A stretch of DNA of 64,000 nt from CAZKVJ01 sp964556225 (GCA_964556225.1 CAZKVJ010000001.1:1-64000); one strand, 5' to 3'. Positions 1-11,134 are shown, counted from the first letter of the stretch. Made by a program: numbers and translations. The notes: generated by a model not told the origin, from the sequence alone.

Positions 1-3000
1 GTCAGCACCCGGGAGCGCAGCAGCGACGATGGCGATCACCGCGGCCATGGCCGGGCGGTGGACCGGCGCCGAGCTGAGGACCCAGCCGAACCCGGCCGGA
101 GGGTCCTGGACGAGCTGGCGCAGGACCACGAACCCGGCGCAGGCGGCGAGCCCGGCGAGGCCGGCCACGGCCACCAGACGGGAGCGGCGCACGAGCACCA
201 GCGGCAGGGCGACGGCCAGCACGGCCACGCCCCACACCGGCGCGACGGCAAGGGCGCTCACCGCCGCGCCGGCCATCCACACGATGTGATGGCGGCGACC
301 GTCGGCTCGCCAGGGCGCGACCAGCTCGGCAGGATCGGTGGTGGGTGCGACGCCGCGCCGGCGGTCGAGCGCCACCGCCACGACGCAGGCCACCACCCCG
401 ACCACCGAGGAACCGAGGCCGATCCAGATCCACCGTTGCGGCGTCCAGCGCAGCTCGATGGTGCGGGCCTCGGATGACGGCGGCAGCCACCAGCCGTTCA
501 TGCCGCCGCTGACCTGCTCCGGGTCGCCGAGCGAGGCCCCGTCGAGCGTGGCGGCCCAGCCCGGATTCCACCCCTCGCCCTGCACCACCCAGCACCCGTC
601 CGGGCACGGGCCGGCGGTGATGGTGCGCCGATCGCGTCCTGACGAGACGGTGACCTCCGGCCGAGCCGGAGCCGGTGCCGCGAGCGCCTCCTCGGCTGCG
701 GGGCTCGTGAGCACGACCCGGTCGACGTCGAGTCCGGTGCGGGCCCCGCGACCGGACTCCACCAGGTGCTCTCCGGCCGGCAGGGCGAGCGGCTCGTCGC
801 TGCACACCTCGGCGTCGAGCACGTCGCCGGAGAGCGCCGCCTCCGTCGAGGCCGACACCCGGATCGGCACTGGGTCGCCGTCGATCGTCAGCAGGTCGTC
901 GCGACACTCCGTCGCGAGCGCGTCCGGAAGGGGAGCGGCCACGATGCCGGGGCCGGTGATCTCGGCAATGCCGACCGGGAGGAGCGTGATCTCGCCGTAG
1001 CGGCGGTCGGTGGTGGTGGCCGCGTCCGACGCCGTCGTCGTGATGGAGATGGACTCGGTGCCGGCCACGGCGCCCGGGAGGGCGATCCGGTAGCGGCCGT
1101 CAGGGTCGGCCGGGTCGAGTGCGGCGGTCACCTCGGCGTCGCCGTTGCGCACGACCACTTCGGTGAGCCGTCCCACCCCGGGGCGAGCGGCGGGCAGCGT
1201 GATCTCCAGCTCGTCGACGGTGACCGCTTGATCCACGGGCACCGTCAGCGTCGACCCGCTGCCCACCGCGAACGGGGTGAGCCACGCCGTGTCGGGATCG
1301 CCGTCCAGCGCCGCCCAGCCGCCGCTCGCCGGGTCGCCGGCCAGGCGCTCGTCGGCGGTCGCCGTGTCCACGCCGAACAGGCCGGCGAGCACCTCGTCGG
1401 CGGCTCTCCGGTCGAGCCGGATGGTGGGGGTGACCATCAGGTCCTGGTCCGCGTCGAGCGTGACCGCCCGGACGATCGCCGCCTCGGGATCGTCGCGCCA
1501 GCGGTCGAGGGGGTCGGTCCGCAGCCGGGTGAGCACGATCGCCAGCGGGGTGTCCGGCCCGTCGGTCACCGTGGACGGGACCACGACCACCTCCTGGCTC
1601 GGCCCGAGCTCGGTCTCGATCTCGGCGAACCCGACCGGGCCACGGTTCGGGTAGGTGCGGGCTCGGGGCGTGTTGGTGGCGGCGATCTCGAGCTCCCACC
1701 AGATCGCCGGCTCGTCGAGCTCGACCAGCTGCCCACTCGGCTGGCGCGAGCGGTCGTCGAGGACCACGGCGCGGTCCTCACCGGACGATGTGGTGAGGCG
1801 GACCTCGGTGATCCACCGGTCGGCTCGCGGGTCCTGGGGTTGGACCAGGGTGAGCTCGTCGACGGCGGCGGTGGCGTCGATGCGGATCCGCTGGCCGATC
1901 GGCTCGGCCCGGTCGGCGACCAACCAGGCCGTGGACAGATCGCCGTCCACCGCCATCGCGGCCCGGTCCTCCGGGCGGTAGGCGAGGGGTTCGCCGTACG
2001 AGCTGGCGACGGCCCGCACCGGCCCGCGCTGCACGGTGAGGGTCTGGTCGGCGAGCGTCTGGTCGGGGAACACCTCGAGGCGATGGTCGGCGGGGTCATC
2101 GTCCAGGACGGCCGGCTCCCTGCCGTCCTCGGTGTAGCCCCACACGTCCTGGCTGCCCCGCCAATGCCGGGCGCGGCGGCGGTTCGTGTCGGTCACGATC
2201 ACCAGCTCCGCACCGTCGGTGGCCTCGGCGACGTCGTCGACCGCTGCGGCGTAACGGAGCACCTCCGTCCCGTCGACGAGACCCGCCGCGGCGGCGTCCA
2301 CGACGCCGTCACCGTCGCCCACCACCAGCACGACCGGGCCTCCGGCCCGCACGATCGGCAGCGGGTCCTCCACCGGGAGAAGCGCGATCGGTGCCACCGC
2401 GTCGCCGATGCCGTCGAGGGCGACGCTGCGCTCGTCCACCATCGCCGACGCCGGGGGGTCGCCGGCCGGTGCGGTGTTGGGGGCGGCGGGTCCGAACGTG
2501 GTCGGCTCGCCGAGGTCCGTGACCCCGTCCTCGAACAGCTCCCAGGTCGGCTCGGGGCGAGGCGTGCGGAAGCGCTCGAAGGCGACCTCGGGGACGACCA
2601 TGACCGTGTCGGCGCCGAACAGCCGGGCGATCGGAGCGATGGCGTCCGCCTCGACGACCCCTGCCTGGAAGCGGTCGTCCAGCGCGAAGAGGGTGTCCAT
2701 CGCTGCCGGGCTGCCGAGTGGCAGCCAGTCACGGGTGACGAGCTGGCGATCGCTCAGGCCCGGCAGCGGAGGGTCGACCGTGTAGCCCCAGCGGTAGATG
2801 GCCGACTCCACCCCGGGCACCTGAAGCACCCGGTAGCCGGCGGGGAGCGCATCGAGGGTGTCGGCGGCGTCGGACCACCAGCTCGGGAGGTCTTCGGGGT
2901 GCTCCAGCTCCGGGTCGACGTACACGCCGCTCCACAGCGCCGGGAGGTTGAGCGCCGCTACGACCACAACGGCCGCAGCGGCGACCAACCCGAGCCGGGC

Positions 3001-4182
3001 CCGCCGGGCGCCGATCGCTCCGGCCAGCGCGGCGAGGCCCAGCGCCACGCCGAGGACGACGAGGGGCACCGCCCGGGTGCTGCTGCGCAGGGCCAGCACG
3101 ATCGTGGACCGCGACGACCCGGCGAGCGGCGAGCCGAGCGGCGACGGATCGTCGATGGGGTGGGCGCCGACCGCCAGGAGCAGGCCGACCAGCACGCACA
3201 GCGCAGCAAAGCGACGCTGGCCCCACCGGGTGAGCGCGAGCCCGGCGAGGCCGGCCACGACCAGCGCCAGCCCGGTGGCGATGAGCAGTGGCGACTCCTG
3301 GTACACGCGTGCCGCAGTGGTCGCTGCGGCGACGGGATCGCGCACGTAGAACAGCCAGTAGCCCAGACCGCGCAGCACCTCGGTGGCCGTGGCCGTGAAC
3401 GACACCGCCTCCAGCGTCTCGCTGTAGGAGAGCGCGGGCGCGCCGAAGCGAGCCTGGACGGCGAGCGCCGCCATCCACCACAGCGACACGGCCAGCGACA
3501 GCCCACCGATCTTGGCCGCGGTGACGGCACTGCGCCGCCACGTGATCGCGCCGCGGGCGGCGGCGTCGACGAGCCACAGCAGGGGAGCGGGGGCGATCAT
3601 CACCAGTGCCGTGGCGTTGATGCCGCCGACCGATGCGACCACGAGCGCGAACAGGGCGGCGTCGCGCCAGCTGGTTCGGGTGGCAGCCCCGACCGTGAGG
3701 CCGACCAGCCAGCCGAGCGCAGCCCACGGCAGGAGCAGCACGGAGGTGCGCGAGATGTAGGGCAGCACGTACGGGGACAGCTGGTAGGCGACGGCGGCGA
3801 CCATCACCGCACCCGCTCCCAGCCCGAGGCGGCGGGCACCCCAGCGCACGCCGGCGCCGGCCAGCACCAGGATCGTGCCGATCCACAGCCGGTGCGCCAC
3901 CCAGTCCGGCACGCCGAGCTGCTCGAGCAGCCAGTACCACGGCCCGGTCGGCCACAGGTAGCCGATCGTCTGGTGCGGGACCCAGCCGGCCAGCTGGCGC
4001 GTGTCGTACGACCAGAGGGCGTCGGCGATCTGGCGGCCGGGGTCGAGGTAGAGGTACAGCTTGGTGTCGGCGGGCACCTTGCCCGGCGACGCCGTCAGGG
4101 CCGGGAGGTACGCCAACAGGGCGAGGACGGCCAGCTCGATCGATGCCCGACGCCGTCGGTCCGAGGCGGGGCCGGGGGTCAC
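1..4182 (-). CDS. AftD-like alpha-(1->3)-arabinofuranosyltransferase (DUF3367 family), 3' end beyond window
   Basis: Large membrane glycosyltransferase of the AftD/DUF3367 family, which in mycobacteria adds alpha-1,3-arabinofuranose to arabinogalactan and lipoarabinomannan from a decaprenyl-phospho-arabinose donor. The frame stays open for 1,394 codons and runs off the left edge. Residues ~10-410 are polytopic (GT-C fold) with an early Asp-containing loop after the first membrane segment (AdTKLYLYLD, ~40-50). A large extracytoplasmic part follows, with two discoidin-like repeats recognisable by VDGDLSTAW (~740) and LDGDPDTAW (~960). Several C-terminal membrane segments begin near 1,250. The GTG start overlaps the stop of the upstream mannosyltransferase gene by four bases, so the two are probably co-translated. 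M. tuberculosis AftD is of similar size (~1,400 aa). Family call is confident; the true acceptor glycan in this organism is unknown. Confidence 0.85.
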   Translation of the reverse strand, partial: MTPGPASDRRRRASIELAVLALLAYLPALTASPGKVPADTKLYLYLDPGRQIADALWSYDTRQLAGWVPHQTIGYLWPTGPWYWLLEQLGVPDWVAHRLWIGTILVLAGAGVRWGARRLGLGAGAVMVAAVAYQLSPYVLPYISRTSVLLLPWAALGWLVGLTVGAATRTSWRDAALFALVVASVGGINATALVMIAPAPLLWLVDAAARGAITWRRSAVTAAKIGGLSLAVSLWWMAALAVQARFGAPALSYSETLEAVSFTATATEVLRGLGYWLFYVRDPVAAATTAARVYQESPLLIATGLALVVAGLAGLALTRWGQRRFAALCVLVGLLLAVGAHPIDDPSPLGSPLAGSSRSTIVLALRSSTRAVPLVVLGVALGLAALAGAIGARRARLGLVAAAAVVVVAALNLPALWSGVYVDPELEHPEDLPSWWSDAADTLDALPAGYRVLQVPGVESAIYRWGYTVDPPLPGLSDRQLVTRDWLPLGSPAAMDTLFALDDRFQAGVVEADAIAPIARLFGADTVMVVPEVAFERFRTPRPEPTWELFEDGVTDLGEPTTFGPAAPNTAPAGDPPASAMVDERSVALDGIGDAVAPIALLPVEDPLPIVRAGGPVVLVVGDGDGVVDAAAAGLVDGTEVLRYAAAVDDVAEATDGAELVIVTDTNRRRARHWRGSQDVWGYTEDGREPAVLDDDPADHRLEVFPDQTLADQTLTVQRGPVRAVASSYGEPLAYRPEDRAAMAVDGDLSTAWLVADRAEPIGQRIRIDATAAVDELTLVQPQDPRADRWITEVRLTTSSGEDRAVVLDDRSRQPSGQLVELDEPAIWWELEIAATNTPRARTYPNRGPVGFAEIETELGPSQEVVVVPSTVTDGPDTPLAIVLTRLRTDPLDRWRDDPEAAIVRAVTLDADQDLMVTPTIRLDRRAADEVLAGLFGVDTATADERLAGDPASGGWAALDGDPDTAWLTPFAVGSGSTLTVPVDQAVTVDELEITLPAARPGVGRLTEVVVRNGDAEVTAALDPADPDGRYRIALPGAVAGTESISITTTASDAATTTDRRYGEITLLPVGIAEITGPGIVAAPLPDALATECRDDLLTIDGDPVPIRVSASTEAALSGDVLDAEVCSDEPLALPAGEHLVESGRGARTGLDVDRVVLTSPAAEEALAAPAPARPEVTVSSGRDRRTITAGPCPDGCWVVQGEGWNPGWAATLDGASLGDPEQVSGGMNGWWLPPSSEARTIELRWTPQRWIWIGLGSSVVGVVACVVAVALDRRRGVAPTTDPAELVAPWRADGRRHHIVWMAGAAVSALAVAPVWGVAVLAVALPLVLVRRSRLVAVAGLAGLAACAGFVVLRQLVQDPPAGFGWVLSSAPVHRPAMAAVIAIVAAALPGAD

Positions 4183-5387
4183 GGGATCGCGCCGAACACC
4201 CCGTAGAGACCGGTCAGGGTCACCAGGCCGGCCGCGCCGAGCGCCATGGCGAGCGCCCAGCCGTCACGGTCGCGATCGGGCCACCACGCCCCGGCCGAGA
4301 TGAACAGCGGGAAGGCGGTGTACAAGAACCGGGGCCGGGCGGTGACCGTCGCCGGCAGGAGCATCAGGGCCAGGACCACTACGACGTAGGTGACCATCGG
4401 CCAGGGCAGCCGTCTGCGCCACAGGGTCCACAGCAGGCCGATCATCGCCAGCAGGGACATGGCCGTGAGGACGTTCGTCGGCGACTCCAACGGGTGCAAG
4501 AGGAAACCCACCGTGCCTCGCATGGCGGTGGCGCCGAAGCTGGTGCCCTCCTCCCAGGCCTCGGTCTGGACGCGGAACCACGCCAACGGCTCGTCGGTGT
4601 GCTGGCGCAGGAAGACCTGGAAGGCGACGAAGCCGATGGGCGCCAGCAGCGGAGCGATGAGGGATCGCCACTCGCGGTCCTCACGGATGGCGAGCACGGC
4701 GGCGACGGCGCACGCGGCGACGAGGGCGACACCGTTGGGCCGGGTGGCGGTGCCGAGCGCAGCGAGGATCCCGGCCAGCAGCCACTGGTGCTCCAACAGC
4801 GCGAGGAAGCACCCGGCGGCGAGCACCAGCAGGAGCGCCTCGCTGTACGCGAACGACAGCACGTAGCTGCCCGGGAACAGCGCCATCAGGATCATCGTGC
4901 GCTCGGCGGCCTTCACGCCGAACAGCCGGCGAGCCAGCAGCCCGGTCAGGAGGATCACCACCAACCCCAGCACGAAGTTGGTGATGAGCGCGGCCAGGGT
5001 GTCGCCGCCGGGGAGCACCCGGTCGACCAGGCGCACCAGCGCCGGGTAGGTGGGGAAGAAGGCGGCCCGGGCCTCGAGTTGCTCGTAGGTGATGTCGGGC
5101 GGGATGCTGCGCGGGTAGCCCGTGCGGACGATCTCGAGGTACCACTTGCTGTCCCACGACGTGAGCACCTCGGCGATGAAGTTCGTGGCGCTCGCCGGCC
5201 GGGGCAGGTTCTCGACGTTGGCGTCGACCCCCCGCTGGGCTGCCACCACCCCCGCGCCGGCCACGACCATGAGCCGCGACACCAGATAGGCGACGAGGCC
5301 CTTCAGCAGGGCGACATGCCAGCGTGACCGATCGGTGTCGTCGGGCGCAGCGGCAGCGGTGGCGGCGTCGGCGAGGTCGGTGCTCAT
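4179..5387 (-). CDS. PIG-V-like GT-C mannosyltransferase family membrane protein
   Basis: A 402-residue polytopic protein resembling the GPI mannosyltransferase 2 (PIG-V) family. Members use lipid-linked sugar donors and act outside the membrane. After a cytoplasmic N-terminus the first membrane segment leads to a loop with WDSKWYLEIVRTGYP (~85-100), the family signature containing acidic and Trp/Tyr residues near the donor site, followed by about ten hydrophobic segments. The ATG at 5387 was chosen. A GTG at 5462, 12 bases after the upstream glycosylase stop, would add 25 Arg/Pro-rich residues and cannot be excluded. The stop overlaps the start of the AftD-like gene, suggesting the pair makes or decorates one surface glycan. 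Exact sugar and acceptor cannot be told. Confidence 0.75.
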   Translation of the reverse strand: MSTDLADAATAAAAPDDTDRSRWHVALLKGLVAYLVSRLMVVAGAGVVAAQRGVDANVENLPRPASATNFIAEVLTSWDSKWYLEIVRTGYPRSIPPDITYEQLEARAAFFPTYPALVRLVDRVLPGGDTLAALITNFVLGLVVILLTGLLARRLFGVKAAERTMILMALFPGSYVLSFAYSEALLLVLAAGCFLALLEHQWLLAGILAALGTATRPNGVALVAACAVAAVLAIREDREWRSLIAPLLAPIGFVAFQVFLRQHTDEPLAWFRVQTEAWEEGTSFGATAMRGTVGFLLHPLESPTNVLTAMSLLAMIGLLWTLWRRRLPWPMVTYVVVVLALMLLPATVTARPRFLYTAFPLFISAGAWWPDRDRDGWALAMALGAAGLVTLTGLYGVFGAIP

Positions 5388-5474
5388 CGTGCGGCGGGCG
5401 GCCCGGAGCACGCGCCCGGGGCGCGGCGACGGTACCACGCGGTCCGCCGGCGCCGGCGGCACCGGTGATGACCG

Positions 5475-6365
5475 CTACCAGCGGTGCAGGGGCAGGATCC
5501 GCTGGCGCGGCCCCCACACCGGTGCCCGCCAGCCGTGGCCGGTGAGCAGGCGCACGACGCGGCCCCGCTGGCCGGCGTAGGGCGCCAGCAGCTCGAGCAT
5601 CCGGGCGTCGTCTCCGCGCGGCTCGCCTGCGAGCGCGTAGGCCACGACGTTGGGGAGGTGGTAGTCGCCGACGGGGACGGCGTCGGGATGGCCGAGGGCG
5701 TTCGCGGCCACGAGGTTCGCCGTCCACGGCCCCACCCCGGGCAGGCGGGTGAGCCATTCCACCGCCTCGGTAGGTCGGGCGGGATCGAGGCGCCAGAGGT
5801 GGCGGGCATGACGGGCCACGGTCCGCAGCGTGTTCGCCCGGCGGGCCTCGATGCCGAGCGGGTGGAACCACCACGCCGGCCGGCCGGCGAGCGCGGCTGG
5901 TTCCGGCGGCAGGCGCAGGCGGGGGTGGGGGCCCGGCGCCGGGGCGCCGAGGCGCTCGCACAGGCGCCGCCACTGGCCGGTGGCCTCGGCTCCGGTGATG
6001 CGCTGACCGATCACCGTGGGCAGGAGCTCGTGGTACGGGGTCTCGCTGCGGCCCAGGCGCAGGTGGGGCTGGTCTCGCTGGGCGGCCATGATCGCCGGGT
6101 GGGCGTCCTCGAACCGGTGGGGGTGGTCGAGCGCGCCCGTCAGCGCCGGGACCCGGGCGAGCAGCCAGTCGGCCCCGGGGCCGAACGCCTCGGCGTCGAG
6201 GGCGGCCGAGCCCCACCGGACGTGCAGCGTGCCGGGGCCGTCGGGGGTCAGCGTCGCCCGCCACAGCTCGCTCGTCCCGACGACGGTGGTGGGGTCGGAT
6301 CGACCGGCTTGGAGCGGCGCGACGGCACCGGCGATCGAGCGGGTGGTGAGCGCAGCGGCCGGCAT
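5475..6365 (-). CDS. AlkA-like DNA-3-methyladenine glycosylase (HhH-GPD superfamily)
   Basis: Base-excision repair glycosylase that removes alkylated bases from DNA. The helix-hairpin-helix motif reads LPGVGPWTANLVAA and is followed by PVGDYHLPN, where the Asp is the catalytic residue of the HhH-GPD family. At 296 residues it matches AlkA-type enzymes and has an N-terminal extension before the glycosylase core. The ATG at 6365 is preceded, seven bases upstream, by a TACGGT hexamer, so the message may start at the ATG; an in-frame GTG at 6374 is less likely. The gene stands between a TetR regulator and a membrane mannosyltransferase on the same strand, with no clear functional link. Substrate range (3-methyladenine or others) is inferred from family only. 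Confidence 0.85.
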   Translation of the reverse strand: MPAAALTTRSIAGAVAPLQAGRSDPTTVVGTSELWRATLTPDGPGTLHVRWGSAALDAEAFGPGADWLLARVPALTGALDHPHRFEDAHPAIMAAQRDQPHLRLGRSETPYHELLPTVIGQRITGAEATGQWRRLCERLGAPAPGPHPRLRLPPEPAALAGRPAWWFHPLGIEARRANTLRTVARHARHLWRLDPARPTEAVEWLTRLPGVGPWTANLVAANALGHPDAVPVGDYHLPNVVAYALAGEPRGDDARMLELLAPYAGQRGRVVRLLTGHGWRAPVWGPRQRILPLHRW

Positions 6366-6372
6366 GACACCC

Positions 6373-6378
6373 ACCGTA
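6373..6378 (-). promoter_or_regulatory. -10-like hexamer for leaderless glycosylase mRNA
   Basis: TACGGT lies seven bases before the ATG at 6365, with no Shine-Dalgarno sequence between them. The spacing fits transcription beginning at the start codon. Confidence 0.45.
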
Positions 6379-6407
6379 GCGAGGGGGTGGTGCGGCGATC
6401 GGGAGCG

Positions 6408-7031
6408 TCAGGGCGACCGATGGAGCCCGACGGGCAACGACCAGGTGGGGGTGAGACTTATGCCGGCCTCGTCGAGCCCGGCGTAGGCGCCGGCGAGCAT
6501 CGAGGTGATGATGTCCACGGCCCGCTCGTAGGAGATGTCGGAGTCGCACCAGTCCAGCACCAGCGTGCCGATCGCTGCGACGAGCCCGGCCCCGGCGAGC
6601 CGGCCCTCGGCGCCGTCGCCGAGCTGCTCGCTCGTCCGGCGGATCCAGTCCAGGCGGGCGGTGGTGCTGCCGGTGAAGGCGAGGCGGTAGGCCCGCGGGT
6701 TCTCGCGCGCGTAGGTCAGATGGATGCGCACCGCGGCCTCGAGCGCCGCGCGCAGCCCCTCGACGCTCGACAGGACCTCGCCGACCTCGACGGCGAGCTC
6801 GTCGGAGACCTTCGACCCGAACGACTCGAGCAGCGCACTCCGGTCGGCGAAGTAGTTGTAGATCAGCGCCCGTGAGATGCCGGCCGCGTCTGCGATCTCC
6901 TCGAGGGTGACCTCGGTCGGGTCGCGCTCGGCCAGCACGGACGACGCGGCGTCCAGGATCATGGCCCGGCGTTCCTCTCGGCGGAGGCGTCGACGGGGGG
7001 CGCCGTCGGTGGTGGTGCTCCTCCCGCTCAC
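6408..7031 (-). CDS. TetR/AcrR family transcriptional regulator
   Basis: A 207-residue DNA-binding repressor. The N-terminal helix-turn-helix is clear: an Arg-rich lead, then ILDAASSVLAER, VTLEEIADAAGIS and RALIYNYFADRSALL (~20-70). The C-terminal ligand domain is variable and its effector cannot be predicted. The GTG at 7031 is preceded by AGAGGG at a good distance, so the upstream Arg-rich extension in the same frame was discarded. The gene begins 20 bases after the oligopeptide ABC ATPase stop and is probably the last gene of that operon. The promoter of that operon (13.06-13.10 kb) carries three short inverted repeats, the kind of site a TetR dimer binds, so autoregulation is plausible but unproven. 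Confidence 0.9.
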   Translation of the reverse strand: MSGRSTTTDGAPRRRLRREERRAMILDAASSVLAERDPTEVTLEEIADAAGISRALIYNYFADRSALLESFGSKVSDELAVEVGEVLSSVEGLRAALEAAVRIHLTYARENPRAYRLAFTGSTTARLDWIRRTSEQLGDGAEGRLAGAGLVAAIGTLVLDWCDSDISYERAVDIITSMLAGAYAGLDEAGISLTPTWSLPVGLHRSP

Positions 7032-7050
7032 GTGCCCTCTGTGGTCGCGC

Positions 7051-8078
7051 TCAGCTCGGCGCCGCAGCGTCCGCCGAGGCCGACGGTCCCCAGATGGGAT
7101 GATGGCACGCGACGAAGTGCCCGCCGCCGAGGTCGCGCAGGGTGGGTTCCGTGGTGGTGCACTGCTCGGTCGCATACGGGCAACGGGGGTGGAAGCGGCA
7201 TCCTGACGGTGGCAGCACCGGCGACGGCGGCTCACCCTCGATGGCCGTGCCCACCGGCGGCACGTCCGGATCGGGCACGGGGATGGACCGCAGCAGCACC
7301 TCGGTGTAGGGGTGTGCAGGCGCCTGGTACAGGTCGTCGGACGGCGCGACCTCGCACATCTTGCCGAGGTACATCACCGCGACGCGGTCGCTCACGTTCT
7401 TCACGACGGCCAGGTCGTGGGCGATGAAGATGAGCGTGAGACCGTGGCGCGCCTTGAGGTCTTCGAGCAGGTTCAGCACCTGGGCCTGCACGCTGACGTC
7501 GAGGGCCGACACCGGCTCGTCGCAGATGATGAGCGAGGGATCGAGCACCAGGGCACGGGCGATGGAGATGCGCTGGCACTGCCCACCGGAGAACTGGTGC
7601 GGCTGGCTCTCGGCGGCGCGCTGGGGATCGATGCCGACCTCGTCGAGCAGCGAGTCCACCCGCGACTCCCGCTCCGCCTTGGAGCCCCGCTTCCAGATGG
7701 CGAGGGGCTCCATCACGATGTTGCGCACCTTGCGCCGTGGGTTCAGCGACGAGATCGGGTCCTGGAAGATCATCTGGATGCGAGTGCGGGCCTCGCGCAT
7801 CGACGAGCCCTTCAAGGCGGTGAGCTCGGTCCCGTCGAAGCGCACCGATCCCGAGGTGGGGCGGGGGAGCTGCATGATCGCCCGGCCGGTGGTGGACTTC
7901 CCGCAGCCGCTCTCGCCGACGAGGCCGAGCGTCTCGCCGCGCAGCACGTCGAAGCTGATGCCGGACACGGCGTTCACCTTCAGCCCGGTGTGACCGACGG
8001 GGAACTCCATGACCAGGTTCTCGACCCGCAGCAGGACGTCCTGGCCGTCACGCAGGTGTGCGGTGCCGGTGCCGGCCA

Positions 8079-8079
<1 letters not shown>
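7051..8079 (-). CDS. Oligopeptide/dipeptide ABC transporter ATP-binding protein (OppF/DppF type)
   Basis: Second ATPase subunit of a peptide-type importer, 342 residues. Walker A is GESGCGKSTTGRAI, the signature is FSGGQCQRISIARAL and Walker B is LIICDEPVSALD. The C-terminal extension carries the cysteine cluster of the Opp/Dpp subfamily (CRFHPRCPYATEQC), which in related proteins binds an iron-sulphur cluster. The gene overlaps the preceding ATPase gene by one base (TGATG). It hydrolyses ATP at the inner face of the membrane together with the OppD-like subunit. The real substrate could be peptides, nickel, sugars or other small solutes; the family name does not settle it. Confidence 0.93.
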
Positions 8080-9175
<1,096 letters not shown>

Positions 9176-9179
<4 letters not shown>

Positions 9180-10138
9180 AGCGCAGCCTCCCGGATGTCG
9201 AAGCGCTTGGCGAGACGGTCCCCGATGACGTTGAACGCCAGCACGGTCGCGAAGAGCATCAGGCAGGGCATGATCGTGGCCCACCAGGCGTCCTCGATGC
9301 GGGTGCGGGACTCGGCGATCAGGCGGCCCCAGGTCGGGGTCGGCAGCTCGACGCTGTAGCCCAGGAAGGCGAGCCCGCCTTCTGCGACGAGCAGGATGGC
9401 GATGCCGGTGAAGGCGACCGACAGCATCGCCGGGACGAGGTTCGGCAGCACGTCGCGCAGCAGCACACGGCTGTTGCGCGCCCCGAGGCTGCGCGAGGCC
9501 AGCACGAACTCGCGCTGCGACAAGCTCAGCGTCTGCGCCCTGGTCACCCGGGCGAGCGGGGCGATCGAGAGCAGCGCGAAGACGAACACGATGCTCCACG
9601 TGCGGCTGATCCACCTGAACCCGATGCCGAGGATCTCGATGTCGCTCTCGGCCAGCACGTCGAAGCGGCCGACGAGCAGGATGGCGATGACGATCGCTGG
9701 GAAGGCGAGCAGGGAGTCGATGAAGATCGACAGGCCGCGGTCGGCGCGGCCCCGGAAGTAGCCGGCCAGCATCCCCAGGGTGCCGCCGAAGAGCATCCCC
9801 ACCGTGATGGAGACCACGGCGATGCGCAGGGAGATCTGTGCACCGTAGATCGAACGGGCGAACACGTCGCGACCGAGCTGGTCGCTCCCGAACCAGAAGT
9901 CGTACCCGGGTCCGTAGGCGAAGTCGGACGCGCCCCGCACCCGGGTGTCGTAGGAGCGCACGAACGGGAGGTAGTCGGCGAAGAAGGACGTGAACGTCAA
10001 CCCGACCAGCCACAGGGTCGCGATCCACAACCCGATGTCGATGCGGCGCCGCTTGCGGGGCACGATGTCGGCGGGTGCGGTCTGCTCCTCCGGCGGTGAC
10101 GGTGCGTTCGGCAGGTCGGGGAGGACGGATGCGGTCAT
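9176..10138 (-). CDS. ABC transporter permease (OppC/DppC type)
   Basis: Inner-membrane permease of 320 residues with a cytoplasmic N-terminal tail, a first membrane segment (~35-55), a periplasmic loop containing FGSDQLGRDVFARSIYG, then five more segments. The LGRD motif is typical of the OppC subfamily. The coupling helix that contacts the ATPase contains ASRSLGARNSRVL. It starts four bases after the preceding permease stop and its stop overlaps the ATPase start, so the five transporter genes look translationally coupled. Confidence 0.92.
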
Positions 10139-10142
10139 GCGA

Positions 10143-11099
10143 TCACCCCAGCGCCCTGGCGTGGCGGATCCGGGGGTCGATCACGGCGTAGAGGAGATCG
10201 ACCACGAGGTTGATGATGACGACGAAGATCACGATGGCGGCGGTGATCGCCTGCAGGGTGAGCAGGTCGTTGCCTTGGACGGCGAACACGAGCCGGTCAC
10301 CGATGCCGGGCATGGCGAAGAACTGCTCGGCAACCACCGCACCGCCGATGAGCGCCGACATCTGCAACGCGACGCTGGTGATCAACGACAGGACCGAAGC
10401 GCGCAGCGCGTGGCGCCACAGGATGCGCCGCGGTGAGAGGCCCTTGGCGCGCGCCAGCATGATGAAGTCGCTCTGGAGCGTCATCACCATGTCGGCACGC
10501 AGGAACCGGCTCCACACCGCACCGGTGCCGATGGCGAGTGTCAGCGCGGGCAGGAAAAAGTTCTTGAAGTGCTCGACGGGTGAGTCCCACGGCGCGACGT
10601 AGTTGGAGTCCACCGGGAAGAACTCGAAGCGCACGGCGATGAAGTACAAGAGGAACACCGCGACCACCAGTGGGGGTGCGGACAAGAACGCGAACGACAC
10701 CGCGCTGGAGCCCTTCTCGTGCCAGGAGTCGCGCTTGTACGCACCGTAGACCCCCCATGGGATCGCCATCGCCAGGCCCATCGTGATCGCCCAGAAGGCG
10801 ATGAACAACGTTGGTGGGAAGCGCTGCTGGAACATGTCCCAGACCGGCTGGTTCTGCGCGTAGCTGTAGCCCAGATCGAGCGTGACCAGGTCCTTCAGCC
10901 AGTACACGTACTGGATCGGGAGGGCCTGATCGAGGTGGTAGCGCTCGCGGACCTCGTCGACGAGCTCCTGCTGCACGGTCCCGCCGGCCAGGTCTCGCGC
11001 CGGGTCCTTGCTGCCGATGCGCGTGGCCATCATCACGACGAACGTGACGATGATGAAGACGATGGCGAAGTGGAGGAGGCGCTGGAGGAAGTAGCGCAA
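10143..11099 (-). CDS. ABC transporter permease (OppB/DppB type), TTG start
   Basis: Inner-membrane permease of 318 residues with six predicted membrane segments and the OppB arrangement: a first segment at the very N-terminus, a long extracytoplasmic domain, then five segments. The EAA-like coupling region contains RAKGLSPRRILWRHALR. The only in-frame start with the right length is a TTG at 11099, preceded by AGGAG about eight bases upstream. The gene lies 76 bases after the solute-binding protein gene, and a strong perfect hairpin fills that gap, so its expression is likely lower than that of the binding protein. Confidence 0.9.
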   Translation of the reverse strand: MRYFLQRLLHFAIVFIIVTFVVMMATRIGSKDPARDLAGGTVQQELVDEVRERYHLDQALPIQYVYWLKDLVTLDLGYSYAQNQPVWDMFQQRFPPTLFIAFWAITMGLAMAIPWGVYGAYKRDSWHEKGSSAVSFAFLSAPPLVVAVFLLYFIAVRFEFFPVDSNYVAPWDSPVEHFKNFFLPALTLAIGTGAVWSRFLRADMVMTLQSDFIMLARAKGLSPRRILWRHALRASVLSLITSVALQMSALIGGAVVAEQFFAMPGIGDRLVFAVQGNDLLTLQAITAAIVIFVVIINLVVDLLYAVIDPRIRHARALG

Positions 11100-11134
11100 C
11101 GGGCGTGCTCCTGGAGTGACGTGGTGGTGGTCGG

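Noticed and set aside
766..4206. Very long plus-strand open frame over the AftD-like gene
   Set aside because: Its translation is Arg/Gly/His/Val-rich with no motifs and is antisense to a clear minus-strand glycosyltransferase. High G+C makes such shadows common.
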